DNA from: Macrothele yani
Taxonomy: Eukaryota > Arthropoda > Arachnida > Araneae > Macrothelidae
DNA: 64,000 bases
Direction of reading: 5' to 3'
Assembly (NCBI GenBank): GCA_039090855.1
Contig: CM076997.1
Span: forward strand, 163,896,709 to 163,960,708
The notes under the pieces were generated by a model that saw only the letters and a program-made list of their open reading frames with translations, was not told where the DNA came from and did no database searches. Below are positions 45,111 through 55,879 of the stretch, in pieces (the stretch's first letter is position 1; the number at the start of each line of letters is the position of its first letter). The position numbers were made by a program, and so were the translations under genes.

Positions 45111-45649
45111 TGGTACGATGTATTTCAAGAAAAATGAAAACGGTTATATAATTGATAAAGGACAACAGGAGTTTCAGGTGACACAAAAAAATATAAAAGC
45201 ATTTTTTTCAATTACTGAGAAAATTTCTAATGTTGCACTTAGAAACATTTTTTCATAGCTGATTATGCCCTAATGATTAAGGTGAGCTACTTAAAGGCGC
45301 AGATTCGCAGGTGAACACTTGGCACGCCATGCTCCTGGCCCTGGTGAAAGACTATTTGAAATAAAAGAGTATATGGGGACTCTAAAAAATTTCCCCTGCT
45401 TCGCATTTATTATTTTCCGGTTAGTGTGCCATATCAAGCATCTTCAAATTTTTACGTCGAAGACAGGAAAATATCAATTATAAGCAGAACTACCCTGCTG
45501 TTTGTAAAAATGAAAACATCATTAAGGACTGCTGGTATTAGATTGAAACTTACGGGACATGTACAACAGCTCGGGCTATGTAAGTGATTAAAATGTCAGT
45601 TAAAAAGCGCTTGCAGTTTTGGAGCAACGCTCTCTAAACTGTACGTTCT
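45111..45649. other. unassigned spacer
   Basis: No supported feature was seen; it probably includes the left end of the next Tc1 relic. Confidence 0.4.
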
Positions 45650-46889
45650 TGGGTATAAAGAGCTTGCTTACACGAGATGTTCACTCAGTGAAGGGCCGAC
45701 ATTGAGTCGAAAGGGTGTTTCGTGTGTCTCACTGCGCCCGGTCGCCGAAGAAGGTCGCATTATGAACACCTGACGGACTTCAAGCAGAGAAGGATTGTTG
45801 GGATGAGAGAAGCTGGATATTTCTACCACGAAACTGTCATCCGTACGGGATGAAACAACGGTACAGTCACGTGAACTTGGCGTGACTGGATAGATGAGGC
45901 ACGGACGCACATAAATCCGTAAAATGGACCTCAAAATCGTGCGACTGCATGGAATAACCGATCCCTCTACCGCAAAGGCTGGGACTAATGCCTCAGTGAG
46001 ATCCACGGTGTTAACAGTGGAGCACTGTCGCAAGCCAGGCTTTGTCTTTCAGCACCGTTCTACGTCGTCTGCTTAACAGAGGAATGGTCGCCATCAGCCC
46101 ATTGCCGCGCATTATTATGACCCTCAACCACAGACGCCCTAGTGTGCAATAGGGTCTCAATTGGCGCGCTGATTGGAAACAGGACCTGTTTTCTGACGAG
46201 TCAAGACACAACTTGATGCACCATGATGGTCGCATACGTGTTCGAAGACATCGTGGTGAATGGAACCTTGCAGTGGCCATTTTTCAGCGTCATGCCAGCC
46301 CAATTCCAGGCGCCAAGGTTTAGGGCACCGATGGGTTCAACTCGCGATCTTGACTGACACGAATTCAGGGAATCCCCAATTGCCAGCGTTGCATCAGGGA
46401 TGTTTTAGAGGCAGAGGTGATACCCTTACTTCAGAGTTGTGATGGCGCTGCATTCCTACAGGAAAATGCTCGGCCACATTTTTTCCGGAATGCACATGAC
46501 CTGTTTTTCAGAAACGGCTTCTTCCTTGGCCTGCGCGTTCGCCGGATCTGTTTCTAATCGAACCTGTCTGTAACATGGTAGCTAAGAGAATGGCCCTTCA
46601 AGTGCCTCCGTCAGTCACTACAAATAAACTCTGATCTCGCATAGAAGTATCCTGACAGGCTATTTCCCAGGACAATATCAAAAACCTTTTCCATTCAATG
46701 TCACACCGTGTAGAGGCTGCTATTGTTGCTCGACGTGTTTTCACATGATACTGAGTTTTAAAGCGAGAAAAGCTCGTACAGCTCAACAAATGTAATCAGT
46801 TATCTCCTGTAACACCCGGAATCTGTGTTATATATATTTCATTTGCATAGCACGATTCCTTCTTGTTGCAATTTTTGGAAACAGTAGTG
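45650..46889 (+). pseudogene. Tc1-like transposase relic 'g'
   Basis: Plus-strand pieces read HLTDFKQRRIVGMREAGY (helix-turn-helix, about 45765), LFSDESRHNLMHHDGRIRV (first Asp, about 46188-46245) and LQENARPHFFRNAHD (about 46455), where the second catalytic Asp is Glu. The third-acid region (about 46555) is decayed. The right end, in reverse complement, reads CACTACTGTTTCCAAAAATT then GCAACAAGAAGGAA, a Tc1 tip next to TA (46890-46891) and similar to the tip of Tc1 'a'. The left tip was not found. Confidence 0.8.
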
Positions 46890-47220
46890 TAGTTCCACCC
46901 AGCGAATCAGTCTCAACTGCAAATGTCAATTGCTTTTGAAATTTGTTAAACAACCGCGTCTTCGGAGATTAAGAAAGGGTCTCTTGGCGCTTATTAACCA
47001 GAAACCGTGTGTTAGGTGATTTTTTTCTTCTTCTCTTTTCTTCACAGTAGCACATCATTCAAGTTTTATTAGTTGCACTTTATGGTATCAGGAAAATAGC
47101 ATTTCACCAGAATTCGATGAGTATAAGAAACATATTGTTTGTCTGTTAGCGCAACTTAAAATGACGGGTTTCTCAGTCATCTATTCGCTGTGCCTTTTGA
47201 TTAAACAACGATTAGCTTGT
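46890..47220. other. unassigned spacer
   Basis: No supported feature was seen. Confidence 0.4.
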
Positions 47221-47406
47221 GAAAATCCTCCAAATACGCGCTGTCAGTAAATAAACAAATACATCGATCCCTCCACGTTCCAGAAACAGACAGCAACCAT
47301 TTTTTTTTTCAATCATTAACACTTTTTCGGTCGCTGTGTGTTTCTGGAACGTGGAAATAGCGATGTATTTGTTTATTTATTGACGCCACGTATTTGGAGG
47401 ATTTTC
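47221..47406. repeat. large inverted repeat (hairpin) with ~78-base arms
   Basis: The left arm, 47221-47298, holds GAAAATCCTCCAAATACG, AATAAACAAATACATCG, CCACGTTCCAGAAACA and CAGC. The right arm, 47329-47406, is its imperfect reverse complement (GCTGTGTGTTTCTGGAACGT, CGATGTATTTGTTTATTT, CGTATTTGGAGGATTTTC). The 30-base spacer is T-rich. Part of the arm sequence recurs at 47636-47690, next to a tRNA-like head. Confidence 0.88.
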
Positions 47407-47550
47407 AATTTGGATTTAACTGCTATAATTAATATATAGCCAGTGCCGTTAATGACCACCACATGGAGACGTCTCAGTAGCTGAGCCCATCTTACGAATT
47501 TATGATGTCAGAAGCTGACTGAAAAACACACATAGCACCATGGATAATTG

Positions 47551-47690
47551 GCCACCGTGGTGTAAGGTTAAAAAGCTCGGCTAGATATCGAGAGATCCGT
47601 GGATTCCAATCCTGGCGGTAACCGAATAACAATTTTCGGTTGCTGTGTGTTTTTGGAACGCGGAAAGAGCGATGTATTTGTTTAAAGGTT
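47551..47690 (+). mobile_element. tRNA-headed SINE-like copy (SINE-C relative)
   Basis: GGCCACCGTGGTGTAAGGTT (A-box area), GGATTCCAATCCTGGCGGTA (B-box area), then GGTTGCTGTGTGTTTTTGGA and AAGAGCGATGTATTTGTTTA. The layout resembles the SINE-C copies near 59.5-60 kb. Confidence 0.55.
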
Positions 47691-48339
47691 AGTTTTGTAT
47701 TCATTCGAAAGGAACGAAAAGATTTTTTGATATGAATTGGAGTGCTCGGCCAAAATGTGCTTTCTCCTTGTATTCATTTCTATCGTCAATTTGCAAAGTG
47801 CAGTCGTGATCGGTTGTCGATGTTTCAGATCGGATTAAACATTTTTTGGGTAGGGAAGGGGTTCATTTTCAGCGAAAGTGTTTCGTATTGTACGTCGAAA
47901 GTGTATCTTCTGACGCATTACTGGAATAAAGTTTTAAAGAGGCTAGAGCATTACGAAAACAAAACCCCAAAGAAAACGAAGTCGATTTGTTTTCGGTGAT
48001 TCTGACAACCCGAAAAAGGTTCAAGAAATTTGTAACCTACAATAGGAGTTTAGAGAGGAAGAAGTCATGAAGTCCCTCTTCGGTTGATTTGGTTGTGCTC
48101 AACACTATTTAAAGCAAAGAAACGACCAGCACTAACAAATTATCAGCCCAACTAGAATTTCTAAAATCCGCCAACGCCATCCATCTGAACACTCTGGAAA
48201 ATGCTTTTAAATGATGGATCCAAGTGACGCATGAATTGATTGGCCCCACCTTAAATTGAACGACCTGTCGCTGTCTGAAAGGAACAAATCAAGAATCAGC
48301 ATGCCATTCGACTCATGGAACAGATATTGGGTGTGTGCG
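47691..48339. other. unassigned spacer
   Basis: No gene was seen. An 85-codon frame (47742-47999) has no known motif. Confidence 0.4.
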
Positions 48340-49330
48340 TAAGTTCTACCGGTTTTTGTAGGCTACAAAGAAATGAGAAGAAAACAACAAATAACGTAAT
48401 TAGGATTTCACCTAATTACCATCATTCTGTATGACTGCTTGCCATCTGTCTATGAGTAGGTGAATCCCACGCCGGAAAATCTCCTGTGTTTTAGAGTTCA
48501 ACAAGTCATGCCGTTTTCACATCGTCCACATCATCGAAGGTTTGGAGAGCAAAGGCGTTCTGTAATGATCGAAAAAGTTGATAGTCCTTAGGTGCCAGGT
48601 CAGGATAGTACACCAAGTGAAGTAACACTTCCCAACCAAAGTCCAGTAATTTTTGCCAAGTGATTAAAGCAGCATGAGGTATGGCGTTATCGTGATAAAG
48701 GAAGACGTCTTTGCGATTGACGAGTGCTGACCACTGAGATGTCAGTTGTTCCGACAATCTGTGCAATTATCGGCAGTAGAGGTCAGCATTTATCATTGGT
48801 TAGGTGCCAACACCTCCCACTGAATTATTTCCTGGACATCCCACCAAATAATCAACAAATTCTTTTTGGGACTCAGTCCTCCTTTTGGGGTTGATGGAGC
48901 AAGCTCCGCACCTTGGCACTCAGTCCGTCGACGCGTTACATTACGGTACAGTACCCATTTCTCATAACCAGTTAAAAATTTTCACAAGAACGGTTGCTGA
49001 AGAACGGTTTTTGGGACTCGCTGCTTTGCAGAAGGTCGGTGTGGAACCCAGTTCTCGAACTTGGTCATAAACCCAAATGCATGTATCCGTCTTTCGACTG
49101 TTGTTCTCTGTACCGACAACGTTTCCGGTAATTCCTGAACCGTTGGATGCGGATCATTTGTTACGGCTTGGTCCACATCCTCGTCAGAAACTACGGTTGG
49201 ACGTGCTGGAAGTGGTTGAACTTTACAGCCACTGTCTCCGTCCCAGAATTTCCAAAACCAACGCTGTTTGTCTGGTGAAATTCGTAGGGTGTCAATCACT
49301 CAGGGAAGTTCTGCAAAGTTCTGATAACTG
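48340..49330 (-). pseudogene. mariner transposase relic 1 (DD34D)
   Basis: Read right to left: 49299-48982 gives WFWKFWDGD, a linker RPTVVSDEDVDQAVTNDPHP, then SVQRTTVERRIHAFGFMTKF and WVPHRPSAKQR, the mariner DNA-binding half. A decayed stretch follows. 48766-48506 gives FLYHDNAIPHAALITWQKLL (second Asp) and YPDLAPKDYQLF (third Asp), 34 residues apart. The C-terminal FRRGIHLLIDRWQ-like piece lies near 48440-48480. Frameshifts and a truncated catalytic start make it inactive. Confidence 0.88.
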
Positions 49331-49380
49331 ACAGTTACACTGTGAGTGTCCAGATAGCTGGACACACACAGTGTAACTGT
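49331..49380. repeat. near-perfect 23-bp hairpin with 4-base loop
   Basis: The left arm ACAGTTACACTGTGAGTGTC-CAG (49331-49353) pairs with CTG-GACACACACAGTGTAACTGT (49358-49380). One mismatch is present, and the loop is ATAG. Confidence 0.95.
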
Positions 49381-49780
49381 GCTTGGAGCAGCTGGATTGC
49401 AGGTACGAAAAAGTGTAGAAACGCCACTCGGCGTTAGACAAAAAAAAGAAAGAAAAAAAAAGGTAGGTGCTTCTCAACAAGACAGTGCTGAGCTCTCGTA
49501 TCCAGGCAACAATTTAGGAATTACTCTATTCGCATCCAGGCACAAATGTACGAATTCTACACAGTTCAGCTCCTTCTTCAGTCATCGTTCAGCCATGATT
49601 TATCCCCTTCAGATTATTACGTTTTTCGGAAGGTAGCATATTCTGTCGTTGCTAGGTGCATCCCTGATTTGGCGAAGTCAAACGCAAGGGTAAAAGGTTC
49701 TTTGGTTCTAAGTTGATTGTACGTTGCTGATGCAGGATTAAACACCTTGCAAAAAGATGGGTACAAACATTTATAGTGTA
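49381..49780. other. unassigned spacer
   Basis: A purine-rich run lies at 49440-49463. No gene was seen. Confidence 0.4.
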
Positions 49781-49930
49781 AGGGGTATGCAAAATTTTCC
49801 GCCGTCTGAAGGAGAAAGGAGACGGAGACAGGAACATTCAGGAAACCAGTACGCATTTATTTAACGAAAATTTGGCCGTTATCATCAATGACCTTTTGCC
49901 ATTTTTCAGGCAATAAACGATTTTCCTCTG

Positions 49931-50252
49931 TGATCTTGTGATCAAATGTAGAGGATTTTAGGAAGGGAGTGTCTGACCCCAGCTCTTAAACAACCCTTAG
50001 AAATAGGAAACTAGGAGATTTGGGCTAGAGTGCCCGATAGGAAAGTGACACGGAAGCGAAGTAGAAAGGGGAGGAATACGCCCTTATTTATTACCGGGGG
50101 CCAGTACCCGGGGTCCGACGGCTTAACGTGCCCATCCGACGCACGGCGGGTATTTAGTGTATCGAGGGTTCGTACCTGCCTGGGATCGAACCTGAGGCCG
50201 TTCCCGTGGCAGTCACGAGCGTTGCCCACTCGGCCACCAGCGGCCTTACGAA
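49931..50252 (-). mobile_element. SINE-B, complete reverse copy in mariner 2
   Basis: On the minus strand it begins GGCCGCTGGTGGCCGAGTGG (class II tRNA-type A box), with the B box GGTTCGATCCCAGG, the family body, and the end CTAAAATCCTCTACATTTGA. TTTCCTCTG flanks it at 49922-49930 and 50253-50261. Both promoter boxes are intact. Confidence 0.95.
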
Positions 50253-50835
50253 TTTCCTCTGATAGAAGGACTCGGGTTTTGAGCTGAAGAACGCAATGAC
50301 GAAATTGTCCACTTCCGGAACTGTGATGAACCACTGTTGGGTTAGGGCATGTTGCACAGAGCGAAACAGGTGAAAGTCGGATGGTGCAATGTCAGAGGAA
50401 TAAACCGGTCGCGGTACAATCTACCAGTGTAACTGTTCAAGGGTTGATTTCGTTGTAGCACCGACATGTGATCTAGCATTATCGTGTAACCGAATTACTG
50501 GATGGCGTCCTTTACCAGTCCATGGAGGTTTTTGCTTGATTGCGGCGTTCAGTTTCATCAACTGATCGCTATACCGTTGTGAAGTGATTGTTTCGCCCGG
50601 TTTCAACAATTCGAAGTACAGCACTCTATGCATATACCACCACACACACACAACAGCACCTTTTCCCCGTGGATATCCTGTTTTGCAGTGGATGTTGATG
50701 ACTGGCCTGTGTCGACCCAGGATCGCTTGCTTACAGGGTTGTCGCAATAGACCCATTTTTCATCCCCAGTGACAAACTTCCACACGAAATTCTTCCCTTG
50801 AAACATCTTCATAAACGACATGCAGATGTCCAATC

Positions 50836-51060
50836 GCCGCCCCGGTGGCGCAGTGGTCTAGGCGATGGCCTCTGATCATTCGTCCGTAAGGGGTCCGGGT
50901 TCGAGTCCCGGTGAGGCATGGATGTTGTGTTTGTCTTACGGCACTGGCTCTCTCCCTTCCCTGGAACCAGTGACCCTAAATTAGGGACGGGCGACTGCTT
51001 ATAGCCCATTGAGTTGCTCACGGTGGTCGTTAAACCTCCAATCAAAAAAAAAAAAAAAAA
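50836..51060 (+). mobile_element. SINE-A, complete, in mariner 2
   Basis: It begins GCCGCCCCGGTGGCGCAGTG, has the B box GGGTTCGAGTCCC and ends AACCTCCAATC plus a run of A. The 12-base duplication AGATGTCCAATC lies at 50824-50835 and 51061-51072. Very good preservation suggests recent activity. Confidence 0.96.
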
Positions 51061-51769
51061 AGATGTCCAATCTTTGACCAATATTACGCTCCGCTATAAT
51101 ATGCGGAACCCACTTACCAATCTTCTGTATCTTCCCTTAAGGCCAGTACACGCCGTACCACCGTGGACTGAGCCATTTTCAAATGTTTCGCCAGTTCCGT
51201 GGTTGATTGTGTGGCATCCTCTTGCAACAGGAAGTCCAGCTCTTCGTGTGCGAGTTCCTGCGGTCTACTTGCACGTGGCTTGTCTTCCAAGCTTAGATCC
51301 CCTTTCTTAAAACTGGCAAACCATTCTCTACACGTCCTCTCACTCATAACCATTTCGCCATACGCCTGACATATTGAACTGTATTCTTCACTCGCACTTT
51401 TCCCTAAATTAAACATAATGAACAAATAGTGCCGCAAATGAAATTCATCTACCGCCATGCTTGGCTTCATGCACGAACTGACAGCACGAGTTGCTAGTCG
51501 GTTAGACCCTACGCAAACGGGGGCGGTGGAAACTTTTGCATACCCCTAATAGTTTCTAAGTAAGTATTTTTCTTATAAGAAAAGATGATTCTTTTAGGCA
51601 CTCCAATAACTCCAATGTACACTTTTCAAACCATCTGAGATAGGAATTTATAACAATAGTTCTGAATGTATTTATAGGGAGAGTCGTCATTTATCATGCA
51701 TGTAAGAATTAAATATACAGTCACAATGATTTTCTTGAGAGCAATAAATTTTCTTTTCATCTCTACTAG

Positions 51770-51957
51770 GTGGTACCGTTATCGGGACGGCTTATCACAT
51801 GGCATGAAAAAATTGGAAATAATTAATTCAAGAATCTCGGAGCTCAACGGCACTCTTCTCATAAGACAAGCAGTTGTTCATGACGGCGGAAAGTACGTAT
51901 GCATCGTAAACAATACCAATGGTCAGGAAAGGGCAGAAACTGAGCTCCTTATTCGAG
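51770..51957 (+). CDS. Dscam: single exon of a Dscam-family gene (second half of an Ig domain, Ig3-like)
   Basis: A pyrimidine-rich tract and CTACTAG acceptor end at 51769, and GAG|GTAAGT marks the donor at 51957/51958. The 188-base exon enters in phase 2 and leaves in phase 1. It encodes WYRYRDG, then RISELNGTLLIRQAVVHDGG and KYVCIVNNTNGQERAETELL. The core Trp, the L-x-I pair, DGGKYVC (I-set Asp/Tyr/Cys signature) and NN-x-x-G are all present. In arthropod Dscam the constant exon after the exon-6 cluster has this start (WYK/F), this GTLIIK-AVVEDSGKY pattern and this end. Dscam proteins are membrane cell-recognition receptors in neurons and haemocytes. No exon-6-like half-domain was found upstream, so the paralogue is undecided. 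Confidence 0.8.
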
Positions 51958-52329
51958 GTAAGTGTCACGAACTTTTAAAATTATTTAAACGAGTATTGCT
52001 CACATTTTTATCCTTATTTTTCAATCTAAGGACGAGTGTGTGCCATTCAAGGACTTTGATATTTTCTAAACGTTTAAAAATCCGACATTTTTTGTTTCCA
52101 TATAGCTGATAATTGAGGCTTTCATAATTACCTCAAACGAAGTATTGGACAAATGGTTCGGTAGCCAAAATAGTGGACAATGGTTCGGTAGCCACTTATA
52201 AGCCAAAATATTAAAATCATATATTATATTAAATCAATTATAATGTTACATTAATTTATAATATTAAGATATTAACTAAATTTAATTAAATTTATCAATT
52301 AAATATTATATCAAATCATCTCAATAAGC
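51958..52329 (+). other. intron start, AT-rich, nothing recognised
   Basis: This is sequence after the GTAAGT donor. 52160-52196 repeats the words GGACAATGGTTCGGTAGCCA. There is an AT-rich palindromic stretch at 52210-52320 but no further exon. Confidence 0.5.
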
Positions 52330-52543
52330 GCGTTTACAGCAAGTCAGTGTCACGTGCAAAGGTCACGAATAACAATGCCTGTGTCGGAGCTCTCTTATAG
52401 TCAGTATTCCGTTTCGTCTCAACATCGGAAAAGCAAAGAATTTTACCTGATTTCGGCAAAGGCCAGATCGTTATGGCAAGACACCTGGGTAAGAGCATCT
52501 CCGAGACATCGATGTTGGTAGGCTTCTCACGCTGTGCTATAAG

Positions 52544-52767
52544 TTTTTTTTTTTTTTTTGATTGGAGGTTTAACGACCACCGTGAGCAACTCAATGGGCT
52601 ATAAGCAGTCGCCCGTCCCTAATTTAGGGTCACTGGTTCCAGGGAAGAGAGAGAACCAGTGCCGTAAGACAAGTACAACATCCATGCCTCACCGGGATTC
52701 GAACCCGGACCCCGTTCAAACGAATGATCAGAGGCCATCGCTTAGACCACTGTGCCACCGGGGCGGC
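52544..52767 (-). mobile_element. SINE-A, complete reverse copy in Tc1 'e'
   Basis: A poly-T start at 52544, the family body, the B box in reverse near 52697 and GGCGGC at 52767. CTGTGCTATAAGT flanks it at 52531-52543 and 52768-52780 (13 bases, exact). Confidence 0.96.
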
Positions 52768-52952
52768 CTGTGCTATAAGTAGTACCTATCGAAGACGGTC
52801 CGGAATAGGTGTCGACAAGGAGGGGCAATTCACGCATCATTGATGCCAGAGGTCAGCGCAGGTTATCTCTTCTTGTCCGCAGAAACAGGACAGATAATGT
52901 GGCTAACATTACCCATAATTCCATTGTAGTGAATGGCTTAGTGTGTCCACAG

Positions 52953-54104
52953 CAGGGTTGCCAGGTCGGCGGTTCTTCCGCCAAATTGGGTTACTGAATT
53001 TTTGTTTGACGGGTAAAAATTTGTCGTTGGCGGCTTGGCGAGTTTCGGGCTGGAAGGCTTGCTGTCTGGCTATAAAAATATAACTGTGAGCTGTATTGAA
53101 CCTAGCAACAAGACTGCTTTCGCCGTGACCGTAAGTTTAAGTTTCCAGTAACTAATTCTATTCTAATATTCTTGCTGTATGCAAGGTTCTTAGATCTCCA
53201 AAGACCTTCTCATAGGTTGGATCAATTAGCGATCTACCCTCCCATTGGCTTTTTTTCATTTGACGTCATGAAGAGGCAGGGAGCCATAGCAAAACATAGC
53301 GTTCATATGCGGAACTCAAGGCAAAGAGAAAATGTTCCTCCTTTTTTTTTAATTTTTCACTTCGTCACGCAGTTACTAAAGAAAAGAAAAATGTCCAGAT
53401 GAATTCTTAACTTATATACTACAGTTACGTCCAAAGTTTGATATATGCTTTTGTGAAACAACACGGTGGGGACCCGATATTTTTTCCAAACAAATAAGGA
53501 CTTTATATCGACAAAAAAATTTCGCGTTCTTTTATAATTTGCGCAATTTTAATAACTAGTGTCCAAACTATTCCCACAGATAGCTCATGGGACATACAAT
53601 TTAGGTTCAAAATGAAGGTTTTTATTGAATTATACTATAAATTAATGTTTCTTCCGTTACCGAAATGTAGTCGACTTTTTTTCACAAACGGCGTTGCTAA
53701 TGTTTTTCATTTTAATTTTACATTTTGACCTCGAAATGGTCAGCATTTCCAAAACTTGGGATAGAAATTGTGCTTGGAATTTGCCCAGAAAGTCGCTTAA
53801 ATTTGACTTTTACCGCAGTGAGTGAACGTTTTTGTTTTGAACACTGCCGAGATGTTGGCGAGCGACGCATGTCTACTTGCCAGTGATATGTTGGTGTCCA
53901 TGTCTTTTCTTGTTAGCTGTCTATATAGTGCCAACAGGGAAATATTTCCAGTTATGCGAAATCTTTCTATCAGCTATGGCCAATAATATAAATGTGAGCG
54001 AAAATATGTCGACCGACCATCCTCCCAAAAATGGTTTGGCTAATTTTGGGCTGGTCACATTCCGATTTTTGGCTGGTACACGTGCTGAGGACCTGGCAAA
54101 CCTG
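52953..54104. mobile_element. non-autonomous hAT-type element, 8-bp target duplication
   Basis: It begins CAGGGTTGCCAGGTC, and its right end in reverse complement is CAGGTTTGCCAGGTC (one difference in 15). GTCCACAG flanks it at 52945-52952 and 54105-54112, exactly 8 bases as in the hAT superfamily. The Tc1 coding sequence resumes on both sides. The 1152-base interior has no transposase that I recognise; a 112-codon frame at 53877-54215 crosses the right boundary and is not called. Confidence 0.9.
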
Positions 54105-54370
54105 GTCCACAGTTCATCGCACGCTCTTGGATATCGGTCTCTGCAACCGCAGACACATTCGTGTGCATATGCTGACAGCCGTTCACCGTCGTCCCAACTT
54201 GCAGTGGAGCCGTAATCATCGACATCGGTAAATCGATCTCATGGTCAGACGAATCCCTTTTCTCTTACCTCATGTCAACGGACGAGCTCGTGTTGCAAAA
54301 TTGAGCTCAACTGCAAAATTTTATGTACATCCTCAGGAGCGAAATTGTTGTTCGGAGAGAAACTTCTGAT

Positions 54371-55879
54371 GAATTAATCTGTGCATAGATTTTGAGTTTG
54401 TGTACGTTGTGTTCTGGTACCATCTACTGTCTCTTTTAACGTTTAAGTAGGAGACTGGAGTTGGCATTTTCTTCTCCATCATACGTTTCATGCGCAGATT
54501 TCTTATGGATAATTGGTTTTAATATTCTTGAGATCGGATTTACAGATCATTATTTATTCTACTGTGGGGTAGTCATTAGCTTTTCGTTCGAAATTTCTGG
54601 CATTTTCCAAGAATCAAAGAATTCCAACCCAATATAGACACACCAAAGCAAAAGGTAAATTTCTCCAATATGAACCTTGGCATTCCATGTATGACTTCTG
54701 AATTAAACTTGGTTAATATTGTTCAAAGTATATGAGGTTCTTAAAACGTTTTAACTGGAATGAAACCACGCACACGCACTAACTGGAACAAACTTGTGCG
54801 CTGCTTCTATATATTAATAATGTTTAATTTAATTTTACGAAATATGTTTAACATACTGTTCACAAACACTGCCAAAAACCGTAAAGGACAGTAAATGTAT
54901 AGTTCAAGAAAATACAAGAGTTACAGAGTTTTCGATATTCTAACTGTGATTTTTTATCTTTTAACGTAAAACATATATCGTAATACTACGCAGCTGCTTC
55001 GTAGTTATTCATCTAGTTTCATCCCTATAAATTGATATAGTGTTGTTATATAACAACTTACAGTTCCTTGGTGGAATTTAATTTGTTAATATATTTAGGT
55101 TTTTCGATTTCTCGGGTGATTTACTTTACTATTATACGGTATACAATAAAAAAGTAAGACATTTTTGCTCTCTCACAATCTTTTTCCCTATTTGACTTAA
55201 TCGAATTTTCTTCTCTGATAAACTGTGGACTGTCACTCCAATTCCACAGCTGCTCACTCTTTCATAAGTTACAAGCAAAAGAAACCACAGATATCCTACA
55301 AGAGACTAGATTAGCTGTCTTCTCTCTTGAACATATGGTTGCGCTGCGAGAAACATGGAACCACATTGAGCGGGTCAAGTTGTCGCAGCGGGGAATATCA
55401 CGAAGGGTAGTGTAGAGTTGTTTATTGTGTAAATCACGGTAAAAGCTTGCTCAGACAGAAATCGTACGCCGAGAGACAAAATATAGTTGTACTTATGCAT
55501 TTACATTTTGCCCATTGCTGAAAAAAATTATATGGAAAATCATTAGTTATAAGAATGATTTGAGGCTGTTATTGTACACAAATATGGAAAATTATGAGGA
55601 TACATTTTAAAGAGAGCAATATGTCAAACCTTTAAAATCATAAAGAAGCAAACATTATATTTAGAAGTAAAAAGAAGCTATTAAAATCAGGAAACTATTA
55701 CACTGGACAACAAGTGAGATTAAACCAAGTTAACTTTATGTTGTTTGGGCTGATGAATATGAAAACAGCCGTTAGAACACCAGATTAGTTCGAGTTCTTC
55801 AAATAGCTATAAAGCAAGCTTCGCACATTTGCATATACATACTATATGATAATGCTCATAGAGGAAATGATGCACAGCG
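54371..55879. other. unassigned AT-rich spacer
   Basis: No gene, exon or repeat that I can support. Confidence 0.45.

Larger units (their letters stand above)
49781..51547 (-). pseudogene. mariner element 2 (DD34D transposase) hosting two SINEs
   Basis: The tips AGGGGTATGCAAAATTTTCC (49781) and, in reverse at 51547, AGGGGTATGCAAAAGTTTCC match. In coding order: 51470-51114 holds HLRHYLFIMFNLGKSASEEY, ERTCREWFASFKKGDLSLED, GRP-like RASRPQE and AKHLKMAQSTVVRRVLAL. SINE-A follows (50836-51060), then KFVTGDEKWVYCDNP (first Asp), LHDNARSHVGATT (second Asp) and SSDIAPSDFHLFRSV (third Asp), 34 residues apart with one stop between. SINE-B follows (49931-50252), then LLPEKWQKVIDDNGQIFVK and a stop. 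Without the SINEs the frame is only lightly damaged. Confidence 0.92.
52330..54370 (+). pseudogene. Tc1-like transposase relic 'e', split by SINE-A and a hAT MITE
   Basis: Piece 1 (52445-52543) reads DFGKGQIVMARHLGKSISET, then LVGFSRCAIS: the helix-turn-helix start. After SINE-A, piece 2 (52809-52944) reads NSRIIDARGQRRLSLLVRRN, then RTDNVANITHNS. After the hAT insertion, piece 3 (54105-54290) reads LLDIGLCNRRHIRVHMLTAV, then HRRPNLQWSRNHRH, running up to the first catalytic region MVRRIPF (normally WSDESRF), which is degraded. The catalytic half is missing or unrecognisable beyond 54370. Confidence 0.85.

Noticed and set aside
49500..51547. Host SETMAR-like gene
   Set aside because: There is no SET domain; terminal inverted repeats and degraded frames show an ordinary mariner copy.
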